NCBI RefSeq assembly: GCF_003852425.1
Contig: NZ_QAJN01000013.1
Span: 1 to 64,000, forward strand
Length of the DNA: 64,000 bases
Reading direction: 5' to 3'
From: Paucibacter sp. KBW04
GTDB lineage: Bacteria; Pseudomonadota; Gammaproteobacteria; Burkholderiales; Burkholderiaceae_C
In this document: in pieces, positions 17,017-26,882 of the stretch
How the letters are laid out: each line of letters opens with the position of its first letter
Numbering within the stretch: position 1 is the first letter of the stretch
The notes under the pieces: model-generated
The model's input: only the letters and a program-made list of their open reading frames with translations
What the model was told of the DNA's origin: nothing
Databases searched by the model: none
Program-made: the position numbers and the translations under genes

Positions 17017-19199
17017 CAGAAGCTCCAGTCCAGCGCGGCCGTGGCGCTGCGCGGCGCGCCCAGATAGGGCAGGCTGCTGCTCAGATTGGCGACGTAACGA
17101 GTGTTCGTGAGGTTGTCCACCCGCAGGCGCAGGCTCAGGCGTGGGTCCAGCTGCAGGCGGGCGCCCAGGCCCAGCAGCTGGTAGCCGCCGTCCCACACAT
17201 CATTGGCCGTGTTGGCATAGCGCTGGCCCACGTACCGCCAATCCAGGCTCAGGCCGATGCTGCTCGTGGCCTGCCAGTCCAGCGCGGCACCCGCCACCCA
17301 GTCCGGCACATTGGCCGGGCGCTGGCCGGCGCGCGAGACAGGCTGGCCGTTCACCTGCTCCACAAAGTCCTCGTAGCGCGCCCGTGTGTGGCTCAGATGC
17401 CCGCTCAGGCCTAGCGCGCTGCTGGCCTGCCAACGGGCCGTCATCTCCAGGCCCAAGCTGCTTTGCTCGCCGACCGGGATTACCTTGGTCTTGTCATTAG
17501 GGTCGGTGATGGCGATATTGCGGCGGCGGATCTCATACACCGCGGCCGTGGCAAAGCCCTTGCCGCCGTCAAAGCTCAGCTTGCTGCCCAGCTCGAACTG
17601 GCGGCCCCGGGTCAGCTCAAAATCGCGCAGGGCGCTGAAGCCGGCCGTGGCCAGCAAGCCGGCCGGTGGATCGGCGGCGGTGCTGGCCTGGGCATAGACC
17701 TGCCAGTCGGCGCTCAAGTCCTTGACCAGGCCCAGGCGGCCGGTCAAGGGCTTGAAGGTGGTGGCGAATTGCGCCGGGTTGGTGGCGGTGGGCGTGCGCA
17801 GATTGCGCGCCAGCAGGCTGATGTGGTCAAAGCGCAGCGCGCTCACCAGCGCAAAGCCGCCGCCCAGCACCGTGCGGTTCTCGGCGAACAGGGCCAGGCT
17901 GTGCAGCTGGTTGCTGGCCCCCGGCAGATAGCCAGGCTGAATGCCCGAGGCCGGGTAGAACAAGGCCGGCGCCGGCGCATAGGGGTCGACCAGATCAAAA
18001 GGCTTTTGAATCGCTGAGACCGAGTTGGGGAAGCGGGTCTGGCGGTTATAGCTCCAGTCCAGACCCAGGGCCGAATCCGAAGTCAGGCCACCCAGCTTGC
18101 CGCTATGACTCAGCTCCGTGCGGCTGCCCCAGACCTGCTGGTCGTGGCGCTGCAACAAGGCGTTAGAGCGGGCCACCTGGCTGTTGCTGTTCTTGAAGGT
18201 ATAGGTTTCAACGTTCTCGTAATCACGCAAAGCGTCGTAGTGATAGAAGGTGTGGCGCAGCTGGCTGCGCTCGCTCAAGCGCCAGTCCAGCAAGGAGCGC
18301 AACCAGGTCACGTCCTGCTGGTAGCGCCCATCTTCCACGTTGTAATTGACGCCCAAGGTCGAGGGATCAAACGTCAGCTGCCCAGCCAAGGCTGCGCCAT
18401 TCAAAGGCTGGAGCTGGGGCGTGCCCCAATAGGGCTGGCTGACTTTTTCATGCTGACGCTCCACCGCCAAGGTGTGGCTCAGGTTTTGAGCCAGGGGCAG
18501 CAACCAGGAAGCCGCCACCTGCCAGGCCTGGCGATCACGCCCTTGCGTCCACAGCGCACCTTCGCTGCGATTGAGTTCCAGGCGCAAGACCTGCTCGCCC
18601 AGACCACGCTGCAGGCTCAGGGCCGCCTGACCCCGGCCGCTGTCCCCCAGGCCGATGCGCGCCTTGGCCTGGTCACCGCTGCGATCGGCGATCTTGGTGA
18701 TCACATTGAGCGTGCCGCCGACGGCGCCCGAACCGTTCAAAAAGCTGGAGGGGCCACCGATGGCCTCCACCCGCTCGACGATCCAGCTGTCCACCGGCCG
18801 GGCGGCAATCGCGTCGTACTGCACGCTGATGCCGTTGTAGAGCTGAGACAGCGAGCCCGAACCAAATCCACGGTAGAACACCGTGCCAGCCGAGCCCGGC
18901 GGGTCGGCAAAGATGACGCCGGGCACGCTTTTGAGAATCTCTTGGGTATTGCTGGCGCCGCGCAGCTCAATCTCTTCGCGGCTGACGACGCTGACGCTGG
19001 CCGGCGTCTCGCGCAGGCTCAAACCCAGGCGGGAGCTGCTGCCCGCGCTCTCGTTCAGGCCGCTGGCCGTGATGGCGCTTCCGGTCACGAGCACAGGCTG
19101 CAGTTTTTTGGGCGTCGTTTCTTGGGCTTGAACTTGGAAGGTGCAGGCGAACAGGGCCAGGCTCAGCGCCTGAGCCAGGGGAGAAATTTGGAACTTCAT
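17016..19199 (-). CDS. TonB-dependent siderophore/metal receptor
   Basis: A 727-residue outer-membrane receptor. A signal peptide (MKFQISPLAQALSLALFACTFQVQAQ) is followed by a TonB-box region (LQPVLVTGS), a siderophore-type plug (LSLRETPASVSVVSREEIELRGASNTQEILKSVPGV; ERVEAIGGPSSFLNGSGAVGGTLNVITK) and a barrel ending in DWSF. The plug belongs to the ferric-siderophore class, unlike the sugar-type receptor at 1106. The DUF2946 gene upstream and PepSY gene downstream make this a metal-acquisition module. No Fur box was recognised by eye. Confidence 0.9.
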   Translation of the reverse strand: MKFQISPLAQALSLALFACTFQVQAQETTPKKLQPVLVTGSAITASGLNESAGSSSRLGLSLRETPASVSVVSREEIELRGASNTQEILKSVPGVIFADPPGSAGTVFYRGFGSGSLSQLYNGISVQYDAIAARPVDSWIVERVEAIGGPSSFLNGSGAVGGTLNVITKIADRSGDQAKARIGLGDSGRGQAALSLQRGLGEQVLRLELNRSEGALWTQGRDRQAWQVAASWLLPLAQNLSHTLAVERQHEKVSQPYWGTPQLQPLNGAALAGQLTFDPSTLGVNYNVEDGRYQQDVTWLRSLLDWRLSERSQLRHTFYHYDALRDYENVETYTFKNSNSQVARSNALLQRHDQQVWGSRTELSHSGKLGGLTSDSALGLDWSYNRQTRFPNSVSAIQKPFDLVDPYAPAPALFYPASGIQPGYLPGASNQLHSLALFAENRTVLGGGFALVSALRFDHISLLARNLRTPTATNPAQFATTFKPLTGRLGLVKDLSADWQVYAQASTAADPPAGLLATAGFSALRDFELTRGRQFELGSKLSFDGGKGFATAAVYEIRRRNIAITDPNDKTKVIPVGEQSSLGLEMTARWQASSALGLSGHLSHTRARYEDFVEQVNGQPVSRAGQRPANVPDWVAGAALDWQATSSIGLSLDWRYVGQRYANTANDVWDGGYQLLGLGARLQLDPRLSLRLRVDNLTNTRYVANLSSSLPYLGAPRSATAALDWSF

Positions 19200-19351
19200 G
19201 ATCTGAGAAATGCAGAGACGATGCAGCGGCGCGGCGCGCCAAGCCTGCTGAGCCAAGTCAAGCAGGTGGGCGGCCAAAGCCGGGCATGGAATAAATAGGT
19301 TGAAGCCGCCGTCACTGGCGGTGCTTCAGGAATCGAACAGAGGCAGTCGAT

Positions 19352-19759
19352 TCAGCGCCGCGGGGGCGCGCGCGGCTGGGCGCTGACCCAGGCGTGAAGC
19401 CTGCGCGGCGCATGCAGGAACAAGGCCGGTACGGCCTGGCTCAGATGCGGCAGGAGGAGATTGGCCTGATCAGGCGGGGCGGGAGGCAGGCCCAGCTCTT
19501 GGCTGTGCAAGGAGCAATACGGGCAATGCTTGAGGGTCTGAATTTCGGAGGGCGACTTCGAGGATGAAGCCGCGTTGTCAGGCTCCAGAAGCACCAGCTT
19601 GGCACCGGTGACGGTACACACCTCCGTCCAACCCGAGCCCGGCCCCTGGTTCAGGCCGCTCTGCAAGGCATGAGAAATCGAAGGCGCAAGCGCGGCCCAC
19701 AGGATCGCAAAACAAGCGATCCAAGTGCTCAGCAGTTGACGACTTCGGCTCAGTCTCAT
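19352..19759 (-). CDS. DUF2946 family protein
   Basis: A 135-residue protein with an N-terminal hydrophobic segment (STWIACFAILWAALAPSISHAL) and the DUF2946 features VCTVTGAKLV and HCPYC-SLH, a Cys/His arrangement suited to metal binding. The family is found next to TonB receptors and copper genes, as here (152 bases before the receptor). The C-terminus is basic and proline-rich. Function unknown. Confidence 0.72.
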   Translation of the reverse strand: MRLSRSRQLLSTWIACFAILWAALAPSISHALQSGLNQGPGSGWTEVCTVTGAKLVLLEPDNAASSSKSPSEIQTLKHCPYCSLHSQELGLPPAPPDQANLLLPHLSQAVPALFLHAPRRLHAWVSAQPRAPPRR

Positions 19760-19950
19760 GGGCTCAGAATCTTAGGGGTGTTGGCGAGCAACAATGTCCG
19801 GACAGCGCACAGGAGCGATCGGCTCGCTGTGCGTCACCTCGATCGTGCCGCAGCTAACGCTGCATGCGCTTGGCGCATGCAGCCCCTCAAGCCGATGCGC
19901 AGCGAGGCGTGACGGTATTCAAATCCCGTTGAGACTGGGTGAGGAGCGCA

Positions 19951-20049
19951 AGCTTGCTTGGGCGTCGCGAAGCGACTTCGTGGACTGACTTCGCGCCCCT
20001 TGTTTGAACGGAGCGTAGCGCAGTGAGTTGGGCGCGGCCCAAGCAAGCT
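19951..20049. repeat. 13-bp inverted repeat pair
   Basis: AGCTTGCTTGGGC (19951-19963) is repeated as its exact reverse complement at 20037-20049, with 73 bases between. Smaller nested palindromes (GCGAAG/CTTCGC) lie inside. Confidence 0.75.
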
Positions 20050-20077
20050 GAGCACCGCAACGGACCCCGCAGGGGCC

Positions 20078-20139
20078 AGGCGTCGGGTCGCCTTTCTTTG
20101 CTTCCTTTCTTTGGCGAAGCAAAGAAAGGGAGTCGCCTG
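20078..20139. repeat. Strong hairpin with CTTTCTTT-rich arms
   Basis: A perfect 14-bp stem (CCTTTCTTTGCTTC at 20091-20104, GAAGCAAAGAAAGG at 20116-20129) around an 11-base loop, extended outward by CAGGCG (20078-20083) and CGCCTG (20134-20139). There is no T-run, so it is not a simple terminator. Confidence 0.8.
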
Positions 20140-20171
20140 CGGGGGCGAAATCCCCGCTGGGCCAAGGGAAA

Positions 20172-20185
20172 GGGTCAGGTCTTGC
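20172..20185 (+). repeat. gggtcaggtcttgc motif, copy 1
   Basis: The 14-mer GGGTCAGGTCTTGC recurs exactly at 40135-40148, and a one-base variant, GGGTCAAGTCTTG, lies at 20414-20426. I associate this word with REP sequences linked to Y1 (RAYT) transposases, from memory; no transposase is present. Confidence 0.55.
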
Positions 20186-20333
20186 CTATAGATTTGAGCC
20201 TTGACCCAAAACCGTACAAGTGAACCCGACAGCCCGTCCGTTGCACGTCCGGCAAGCCATTCCAACAACGACGAACGAATGGGGTCTTGCTGAGCGGTTC
20301 GTATCTGGGACAGCGGCATGATCCGCGGCAAGC

Positions 20334-20400
20334 CCATTTCTAGATGTTCAGTCTGTTCCCCGTTGCGTTGCCGCTGTTCAGAACACAGATCTAGAAATGG
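20334..20400. repeat. 12-bp inverted repeat pair flanking 43 bases
   Basis: CCATTTCTAGAT (20334-20345) and ATCTAGAAATGG (20389-20400) are perfect reverse complements. They could be termini of a very small mobile remnant or an extended RNA stem below the adjacent terminator. Confidence 0.7.
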
Positions 20401-20419
20401 AAAAGACCCCGAAGGGTCA
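20401..20419 (-). terminator. Rho-independent terminator with UUCG loop
   Basis: On the minus strand TGACCC-TTCG-GGGTC is followed by TTTT, about 50 bases downstream of the 112-residue periplasmic protein gene. The UUCG tetraloop stem plus T-run is textbook. Confidence 0.75.
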
Positions 20420-20466
20420 AGTCTTGATATTGGAGCTTGAAACGGTGGGAAGTCCTTGTCGTCTGG

Positions 20467-20805
20467 TTAGACCGCACCGAGCCGCCGCTTCGCACGGATT
20501 TCAAAGGCCTTGCCGATAAGCTTGCTCTGGAGCTCATCCGAAGCCTCGAAGAGGAATATCACCTCACCGTCATCCGCCACAGTATTGGCACCCGGCTCAG
20601 ACTTCTCAAGAAACACGATTTCAAGCGTGTTTGGATCTCCGTCCGATTTGAACTTCGAGATCGGAACTGAAATTCCCATCCGAGCATTGACCTTGGTTTC
20701 GGCCATAAGCTTCTGCTGCATCTTTGCAATTTCTTGCGTCGAGGGCTCGGCCGCGATTACCGAGAAAGGCATGGCAGCGATTGCAAGAGCTAGAACTATG
20801 CGCAT
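20467..20805 (-). CDS. Hypothetical periplasmic protein
   Basis: A 112-residue protein with a clean signal peptide (MRIVLALAIAAMPFSVIAAEP), an aaggaag ribosome-binding site and its own terminator, so I regard it as real. The mature part is small, mixed charged and ends in a basic stretch (EIRAKRRLGAV). I recognise no family. Base composition is lower in G+C than the neighbours, and it lies beside a repeat-rich stretch, which suggests later acquisition. Confidence 0.65.
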   Translation of the reverse strand: MRIVLALAIAAMPFSVIAAEPSTQEIAKMQQKLMAETKVNARMGISVPISKFKSDGDPNTLEIVFLEKSEPGANTVADDGEVIFLFEASDELQSKLIGKAFEIRAKRRLGAV

Positions 20806-21151
20806 GATCTTCCTTTGTTGTGCGGTCTAAATACTAACGATCACAGCCTGCTTCATTCTGGACAAAACATCAATATGCGGAGTCATGAGGCAACCAAAGG
20901 CTGCTAGCTTTTTATCGAGCAGCAACACCCTGCCGCCAATAACCAGCGGCCTGAATCGGCGACAAGTTCTTGTCCGGCTTGGATCTCTTTTTCAGGGACT
21001 GAATCTCTATCTATCCTGCACTAGCAAATCGACATTTGCAGCACGGATCGGCGGCACTATAGCTCGGCCGACAGCCCCCCCCCGAGCCTTGTGAATCTGA
21101 CGCAGGACCCTGGCGCGAACCCTGAGTTCTTGCACGCCATCTGTTCACGCT
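20806..21151. other. Intergenic region without recognised features
   Basis: About 345 bases of lower G+C sequence between the periplasmic protein gene and ung. I see no convincing gene, tRNA or terminator, only the ribosome-binding site of the upstream gene and a run of nine C residues near 21067. Confidence 0.5.
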
Positions 21152-21841
21152 TCACGACAGTTCCCAACTCAGCAACTCCCCCCGCTGCGCCAACCAGTGA
21201 GCCGCCTGCGAGAAATGCCCGCAGCCGATAAAGGGCTGAGGCGGCCGCAGCGCCGACAGGGGCGAGGGATGGTTCGCTTGCAGGATCAGGTGCGCGCCCT
21301 GCCCTGCGGCCTCGATCAAAGGCGCTTTGGCTTGCGCGTGAGCGCCCCAGAGCATGAAGACCTTGGGCGCGGCGTCTTCGGCCACGGCTTGGATCAAGGC
21401 ATCGGTGAAAGCCTCCCAACCCTTGCCCGCATGGCTGGCGGGCGCGCCGTCCTCCACCGTCAACACAGTGTTCAGCAAAAGTACGCCACGCTCGGCCCAG
21501 GGCTTGAGCGAACCTTCCATGGGCGACTGCTGACCCAGATCGCGCTGCAGCTCCTTGAAGATATTGCGCAAGCTGGGCGGGAATTTGCAGCCGGGCGCGA
21601 CCGAGAAGGCCAGGCCCTCGGCTTGGCCGGGGCCGTGATAAGGGTCTTGACCCAGGATCACGATGCGGCAAGTTGAAAGCGGGGTCAGCCGCAAGGCGGC
21701 CAGGGGATCGGGCGGGTAGATCAGCGCAGCAGCCTGGCGGCGTGCGTCCAGGTAATCGTTTAGCGCAAGACCTGCCGGGCTTTGCGCCCAGGCTTGCAGC
21801 AGCGGCTGCCAGCCCGCATCCAGCGGCGCGCCCCAGTCCAT
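21152..21841 (-). CDS. ung: Uracil-DNA glycosylase, family 1
   Basis: A 229-residue base-excision repair enzyme. The water-activating motif GQDPYHGPGQAEGLAFSV (catalytic Asp66) and the C-terminal NHPSPLSA loop are intact, as is the uracil-stacking region FPPSLRNIFKEL. Its ATG overlaps the trpC stop by one base, so it is the last gene of the trp transcription unit. Confidence 0.95.
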   Translation of the reverse strand: MDWGAPLDAGWQPLLQAWAQSPAGLALNDYLDARRQAAALIYPPDPLAALRLTPLSTCRIVILGQDPYHGPGQAEGLAFSVAPGCKFPPSLRNIFKELQRDLGQQSPMEGSLKPWAERGVLLLNTVLTVEDGAPASHAGKGWEAFTDALIQAVAEDAAPKVFMLWGAHAQAKAPLIEAAGQGAHLILQANHPSPLSALRPPQPFIGCGHFSQAAHWLAQRGELLSWELS

Positions 21842-22632
21842 CAGGCAGCGAAGAGTGCGGCCAAGGCCTCGCCGGGCTCGGGCGCGCGCATAAAGGCTTC
21901 ACCGACGAGGAAGGCGTGGACATTGGCGGCGCGCATCTTCTGCACATCGGCGCTGGCCAGAATGCCGCTCTCGGTCACCAGCAATTTGTCCTGCGGCACC
22001 TGCTTCAGCAGGCCCAGGGTCGTGTCCAGCGTGACCTCAAAGGTGCGCAGATTGCGGTTGTTGATGCCCAGCAGCGGCGTCTTCAATCGCAGGGCGCGGT
22101 CCAGCTCGGCACCATCGTGCACCTCGACCAGCACGTCCATCTGCAGGCTCAAAGCCAAGGCTTCCAGATCGGCCATCTGCGCATCGTCCAGGCAGGCGGC
22201 AATCAGCAAGATGCAGTCCGCGCCCATGGCTCGGGCTTCAAACACCTGGTACTCATCGACCATGAAGTCCTTGCGCAAAATCGGCAAGGCACAAGCCGCG
22301 CGGGCCTGTTCCAGAAAGGCTTGCGAGCCTTGGAAGAACTGCGCGTCGGTCAGCACGCTCAAGCAAGCCGCGCCGTGTTTGGCATAGCTTTGCGCGATCT
22401 GCGCCGGGCGGAAGTCCTCGCGCAGCACGCCTTTGCTGGGGCTGGCTTTTTTGATCTCGGCGATCACGGCGCTGTTGCCGGCTGCAATCTTGGCGCGCAG
22501 CGCGGCCTCGAAGCCTCGGGTGTCGCGACGCGCCTCGGCCTCTTCGCGCTGGCTGGCCAGGGAGCGAGCCTGGCGGGCCTGGGCCAGCTCTTGGTGTTTG
22601 ACGGCGACGATGCGCTTGAGGATGTCGGACAT
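21841..22632 (-). CDS. trpC: Indole-3-glycerol phosphate synthase
   Basis: A 263-residue TIM-barrel enzyme of tryptophan synthesis with no PRAI domain fused. Family motifs visible: [76 protein letters not shown] and [10 protein letters not shown]. It converts CdRP to indole-3-glycerol phosphate. Start ATG at 22632 chosen by family length. Follows trpD by 19 bases. Confidence 0.96.
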   Translation of the reverse strand: MSDILKRIVAVKHQELAQARQARSLASQREEAEARRDTRGFEAALRAKIAAGNSAVIAEIKKASPSKGVLREDFRPAQIAQSYAKHGAACLSVLTDAQFFQGSQAFLEQARAACALPILRKDFMVDEYQVFEARAMGADCILLIAACLDDAQMADLEALALSLQMDVLVEVHDGAELDRALRLKTPLLGINNRNLRTFEVTLDTTLGLLKQVPQDKLLVTESGILASADVQKMRAANVHAFLVGEAFMRAPEPGEALAALFAA

Positions 22633-22651
22633 ATCAGTAGGACGAATCAAT

Positions 22652-23686
22652 TTAGGCGCCAAGGCGCTGGGTGGCGGCGACGAACTGGTCCAGCTTGGCG
22701 CGCGCCGCGCCGCTGGCAATCGCTGCACGGGCGCGTTCGATGCCATCGGCAATCGACTCGGCCACATTGGCGGCGTAGAGCGTGGCACCGGCATTCAGGA
22801 TGACGATGTCGCGGGCGGCGCCGGCTTGGTTGTCCAGGGCGCCCAGCAGCATCAGGCGCGATTGCTCGGGGTTGTCCACCCGCAGCGTGCGGTTGGAGAC
22901 CATGGCCAGGCCGAAGTCCTCGGGGTGGATTTCATACTCGCGCACCGCGCCGTTCTTCAACTCACCCACCAGGGTGGAGGCGCCCAGCGAGATCTCGTCC
23001 ATGCCGTCCTTGCCGTAGACCACGACCGCATGCTCGGCGCCCAGGCGCTGCATGACGCGCACCTGGATGCCGACCAGATCGGGGTGGAAGACGCCCATCA
23101 GAATATTCGGCGCACCGGCCGGGTTGGTCAGCGGGCCCAAGATGTTGAAGATGGTGCGCACGCCCAGCTCCTTGCGGACCGGGGCGATGTTCTTCATGGC
23201 CGGGTGGTGGTTGGGCGCGAACATGAAACCGATGCCGGTCTCTTGCACGCTTTGCGCCACCTGGGCCGGGCTCAACATGATGTTGGCGCCCAGGGCCTCC
23301 AGCACATCGGCGCTGCCGGTCTTGCTGCTGACACTGCGATTGCCATGCTTGGCCACTTGAGCCCCGGCGGCGGCGGCCACAAACATGGAGCAGGTGGAGA
23401 TATTGAAGGTGTGCGAGCCGTCGCCGCCCGTGCCCACCACATCGACCAGATGGGGCTTAAGCTGCTGCAGCGGCACCTTGTTGGACAGCTCGCGCATCAC
23501 TTGCGCGGCGGCGGCGATCTCGCCAATGGTTTCCTTCTTGACGCGCAGGCCCACCAAGAGGGCGGCGGCCATCACCGGCGGCATCTCGCCGGCCATGATG
23601 CGACGCATCAGCGCCAGCATCTCATCATGAAAAATCTCGCGGTGTTCGATGACGCGGGTCAGCGCTTCAGCATTGGTGATGGACAT
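22652..23686 (-). CDS. trpD: Anthranilate phosphoribosyltransferase
   Basis: A 344-residue enzyme joining anthranilate and PRPP. The PRPP-binding GTGGDG motif (85-90, followed by SHTFNIST), [21 protein letters not shown], and [34 protein letters not shown] are all present. ATG at 23686 chosen because ggag lies 11 bases upstream; a GTG four codons earlier would touch the ribosome-binding site. The gene is separated from trpG by ltaE. Confidence 0.96.
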   Translation of the reverse strand: MSITNAEALTRVIEHREIFHDEMLALMRRIMAGEMPPVMAAALLVGLRVKKETIGEIAAAAQVMRELSNKVPLQQLKPHLVDVVGTGGDGSHTFNISTCSMFVAAAAGAQVAKHGNRSVSSKTGSADVLEALGANIMLSPAQVAQSVQETGIGFMFAPNHHPAMKNIAPVRKELGVRTIFNILGPLTNPAGAPNILMGVFHPDLVGIQVRVMQRLGAEHAVVVYGKDGMDEISLGASTLVGELKNGAVREYEIHPEDFGLAMVSNRTLRVDNPEQSRLMLLGALDNQAGAARDIVILNAGATLYAANVAESIADGIERARAAIASGAARAKLDQFVAATQRLGA

Positions 23687-23725
23687 GGTCTTGTTCACTC
23701 CAGAATTTCAGCGGCTCGGAATTTG

Positions 23726-24805
23726 TTAGTAAGGGCCAGCGGCAGCGGCCTGGGCCGCGCCGGTCTGGCCGGGCTCAGCGGCAAGGAACTCGCGCACGGC
23801 GGCCAGGGTGCGTTGGATGCCCTCGCTGTCCACATCCAGATGCGTGACAAAGCGCAGGCCTATCAGGCCGGTGGCCCAGATGCCACGCGCCTTCAGATGC
23901 GCCAGCAGATCGGCGCCGCGGCCATCGGCCACATCGACGAACACGATATTGGTGGCGGCCGAACGCACGCTCAAGCCAGGGATGGCTTGCAGCCCTGCGG
24001 CCAACTGCGCGGCCAGGGCATGGTCCTCATGCAGGCGCTGCACGTGGTGGTCCAAGGCATGCTCAGCTGCGGCGGCCAAAACACCGACCTGGCGCATTCC
24101 ACCGCCCACCATCTTGCGCACGCGTTTGGCGCGATGGATCAGTTCGGCAGAACCGCAGAGCACCGAGCCCACCGGCGCACCCAAGCCCTTGCTGAAGCAG
24201 ACCGAGACGCTGTCGAAGTAGGCGGTGATGCGCTTCAACGCGGCAAACACATCGCCGCCCGGCCCCGCATCGGCGGCAGCGGCGTTGAAGACGCGTGCAC
24301 CGTCCAGATGGCAAGCCAGGCCGTGCTGGCGCGCCAACGCCGTCGCCTCGGCCAGATAGCTGTGCGGCATGACCTGGCCGTTCCAGGTGTTCTCCAGGCA
24401 CAGCAATCGGCTGCGAGCGAAGTGCGGGTCGTCGGGCTTGATGGCGGCGGCGATATCGGCCAGAGACATCAGGCCCTGCGCATCTTGCGTCAGCGGTTGC
24501 GGCTGGATGCTGCCCAGCACGGCCGCACCGCCGCCCTCGTAACGGTAGGTATGGGCGAGCTGGCCGACGATGTACTCATCCCCGCGCTGGCAATGCGCCA
24601 GCATGGCGCAGAGATTGCTCTGCGTGCCGCTGGGCATGAAGAGCGCGGCCTCCATGCCGGTCAGCGCGGCCACGCGCTGCTGCAAGGCCAGCACGGTGGG
24701 GTCGTCACCGAACACATCGTCGCCCACCTCCGCTAGGCAAATAGCCTCGCGCATGGCGGCCGTGGGTCGGGTGACGGTATCGCTGCGGAGGTCGACGATT
24801 TTCAT
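23726..24805 (-). CDS. ltaE: Low-specificity L-threonine aldolase
   Basis: A 359-residue PLP enzyme that splits threonine or allo-threonine into glycine and acetaldehyde. Signatures: [66 protein letters not shown] and the PLP-lysine motif [16 protein letters not shown]. It sits between trpG (4-base gap) and trpD (39-base gap) on the same strand, so it is read as part of the trp transcript. The C-terminus carries an Ala-rich extension. A metabolic link to tryptophan (e.g. glycine/serine supply) is speculative. Confidence 0.92.
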   Translation of the reverse strand: MKIVDLRSDTVTRPTAAMREAICLAEVGDDVFGDDPTVLALQQRVAALTGMEAALFMPSGTQSNLCAMLAHCQRGDEYIVGQLAHTYRYEGGGAAVLGSIQPQPLTQDAQGLMSLADIAAAIKPDDPHFARSRLLCLENTWNGQVMPHSYLAEATALARQHGLACHLDGARVFNAAAADAGPGGDVFAALKRITAYFDSVSVCFSKGLGAPVGSVLCGSAELIHRAKRVRKMVGGGMRQVGVLAAAAEHALDHHVQRLHEDHALAAQLAAGLQAIPGLSVRSAATNIVFVDVADGRGADLLAHLKARGIWATGLIGLRFVTHLDVDSEGIQRTLAAVREFLAAEPGQTGAAQAAAAGPY

Positions 24806-24809
24806 GGGG

Positions 24810-25397
24810 TCACAGCGCCAGGTTGAGGAAGTTCTTCAACATGGCATGGCCATGCTCGGACAGTATGGACTCCGGATGGAACTGCACGCCCTCCATCGGC
24901 GTGGCCGTGCCGGCCAGCGCGCGGTGGCGCACGCCCATGATCTCGCCGTCTTCGCTGCGAGCCGTAATGTCGAATTCCTTGGGGCAGGAGGCTTCTTCGA
25001 TCACCAGGGAGTGGTAGCGGATGACGCTGAAATCGCGCGGCAGGCCCTTGAACACGCCCTTTTGATCGGTGGTGATGGTGCTGGCCTTGCCATGCATCTG
25101 CGTCTTGGCCCGGATGATCTTGCCGCCCAAGGCTGCGCCCATGCTTTGATGGCCCAGGCAGACGCCCAGAATCGGCAGCTTGCCCATAAAGGCCTGAATG
25201 GCGGGAATGCAGATGCCGGCCTCGGCGGGCGAACAGGGTCCGGGCGAGAGCACCAGATGGTCGGGCTTGAGCGCCGCGATTTCTTCCAGCGTGATCTCGT
25301 CATTGCGGGCCACCTGGACCTCGGCGCCGAGTTCACCGAAGTACTGCACCAGATTGAAGGTGAAGCTGTCGTAGTTATCGATCATCAGCAGGCGCAT
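24810..25397 (-). CDS. trpG: Anthranilate synthase component II (glutamine amidotransferase)
   Basis: A 195-residue class I glutamine amidotransferase supplying ammonia to TrpE. Shows [32 protein letters not shown], the nucleophile Cys in [10 protein letters not shown], and the His-Glu pair in [13 protein letters not shown]. Start codon directly abuts the trpE stop (TAAATG). In many bacteria this subunit also serves aminodeoxychorismate synthase. Confidence 0.96.
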   Translation of the reverse strand: MRLLMIDNYDSFTFNLVQYFGELGAEVQVARNDEITLEEIAALKPDHLVLSPGPCSPAEAGICIPAIQAFMGKLPILGVCLGHQSMGAALGGKIIRAKTQMHGKASTITTDQKGVFKGLPRDFSVIRYHSLVIEEASCPKEFDITARSEDGEIMGVRHRALAGTATPMEGVQFHPESILSEHGHAMLKNFLNLAL

Positions 25398-26882
25398 TTA
25401 GAAGCCCTCCTCAACGAGTTCAGCGGCGCGAATCAAGGCGCGGGCCTTGTGTTCGGTCTCGGCCCATTCCAGCTCGGGCACCGAGTCGGCAACGACGCCG
25501 GCTGCGGCCTGCACATAAAGCACCTGGTCCTTGACGATGCCGGTACGGATGGCGATGGCCAGGTCCATATCGCCGGCAAAGCTGATGTAGCCGCAAGCAC
25601 CGCCGTAAAGCCCGCGCTTGACGGGCTCCAGCTCGTCGATGATTTCCATGGCGCGGATCTTGGGCGCGCCGCTCAGGGTGCCTGCGGGGAAGGTGGCGCG
25701 GAACACATCCATATTCGACAAGCCCTCGCGCAAGCCGCCCTCGACATTGCTGACGATGTGCATCACATGCGAGTAACGCTCCACCGCGAAGGCGTCGCTG
25801 ACCTTGACCGAGCCGGTCTTGGCGATGCGGCCGATGTCGTTGCGGGCCAGGTCGATCAGCATCAGATGCTCGGCCAGTTCCTTGGGGTCGGCGCGCAGCT
25901 CGGCTTCCAGGGCCTGGTCTTTCTCGACCGTGCCGCCGCGCGGGCGGGTACCGGCCAGGGGGCGAATCGTGACCTTCTGGCCTTCGGGCGTGGGCTCCTG
26001 GCGCACCAGAATCTCCGGCGAGGCGCCGACGATCTGGAAGTCCCCCATGTCATAGAAGTACATATAAGGGCTGGGGTTGAGCGAGCGCAGAGCGCGGTAC
26101 AGGCTCAGCGGCGACTCGGTATAGCGCTTGCGCAGGCGCTGACCGATCTGCACCTGCATCATGTCGCCGGCGGCGATGTATTCCTTGGCCTTGAGCACGG
26201 CGGCGATGTAGTCGGCCTTGGCAAACTCGCGCTCCACCGGATGGGCCTGGGCGCGCTTGACCTGGGGTGCGCTGACGCTATAGGTCAGCTGATCGCGCAA
26301 GGCCGTCAGGCGCTTTTGGGCGCGGAAGTAGGCCTCGGGCTGGGCCGGGTCGGCGTAGACGATGAGGTAGAGCCGGCCCGAGAGGTTGTCGATCACCGCC
26401 AGCTCCTCGCATTGCAAGAGCATCACATCGGGGGTGTCGATACCACCGGCCTTTTCCGTCTTGGCCAGTTTGGGCTCGATATAGCGCACGGCGTCGTAGC
26501 CGAAGTAGCCGGCCAGGCCGCCGCAGAAGCGCGGCATGCCGGGGCGCAAGGCCACCTTGAACTGCTTTTGATAGGCCTCGATAAAGGCCAGCGGGTCGCC
26601 CTCATGGCGCTCCACCAACTCGCCGTCGCGCAAGACCTCGGTCACCCGACCGTGGCTTTTCAAGACAGTGCGGGCCGGCAGGCCAATGAAGGAGTAGCGG
26701 CCGAAGCGCTCGCCGCCCACCACAGACTCCAGCAAAAAGCTGTTCTTGCCACCACCGGCACCGCCGGCGCAAAGCTTGAGGTAGAGGGAGAGCGGCGTTT
26801 CCAGATCGGCGAAGGCCTCGCTGATCAGGGGAATGCGGTTATAGCCTTGAGCGGCCAGGCTTTTGAATTCAAGTTCAGTCAT
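25398..26882 (-). CDS. trpE: Anthranilate synthase component I
   Basis: A 494-residue chorismate-using enzyme. The C-terminal catalytic half shows [92 protein letters not shown] and [23 protein letters not shown]. The N-terminal half carries the feedback-site region (SLYLKLC). First structural gene of the trp operon. The start has no strong ribosome-binding site; a 290-base leader separates it from the proposed promoter at 27179-27187. Confidence 0.95.
   Translation of the reverse strand: MTELEFKSLAAQGYNRIPLISEAFADLETPLSLYLKLCAGGAGGGKNSFLLESVVGGERFGRYSFIGLPARTVLKSHGRVTEVLRDGELVERHEGDPLAFIEAYQKQFKVALRPGMPRFCGGLAGYFGYDAVRYIEPKLAKTEKAGGIDTPDVMLLQCEELAVIDNLSGRLYLIVYADPAQPEAYFRAQKRLTALRDQLTYSVSAPQVKRAQAHPVEREFAKADYIAAVLKAKEYIAAGDMMQVQIGQRLRKRYTESPLSLYRALRSLNPSPYMYFYDMGDFQIVGASPEILVRQEPTPEGQKVTIRPLAGTRPRGGTVEKDQALEAELRADPKELAEHLMLIDLARNDIGRIAKTGSVKVSDAFAVERYSHVMHIVSNVEGGLREGLSNMDVFRATFPAGTLSGAPKIRAMEIIDELEPVKRGLYGGACGYISFAGDMDLAIAIRTGIVKDQVLYVQAAAGVVADSVPELEWAETEHKARALIRAAELVEEGF

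Larger units (their letters stand above)
19834..20466. other. Gene-free, repeat-rich intergenic stretch
   Basis: About 630 bases with no credible gene. Reading frames here have poor codon use and cross strong inverted repeats. It contains a long inverted repeat, a 14-bp perfect hairpin, a 12-bp inverted pair and two copies of a gggtcaRgtcttg motif, each listed separately. The layout looks like a REP/RAYT-type remnant or a lineage-specific intergenic repeat. Confidence 0.55.

Noticed and set aside
19834-20337. A 167-codon minus-strand frame in the repeat region
   Set aside because: It runs through strong inverted repeats and has atypical codon use; no signal, domain or ribosome-binding site.
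20437-20670. A 77-codon plus-strand frame overlapping the hypothetical periplasmic gene
   Set aside because: The minus-strand gene has a signal peptide, ribosome-binding site and terminator; this frame has none of these.
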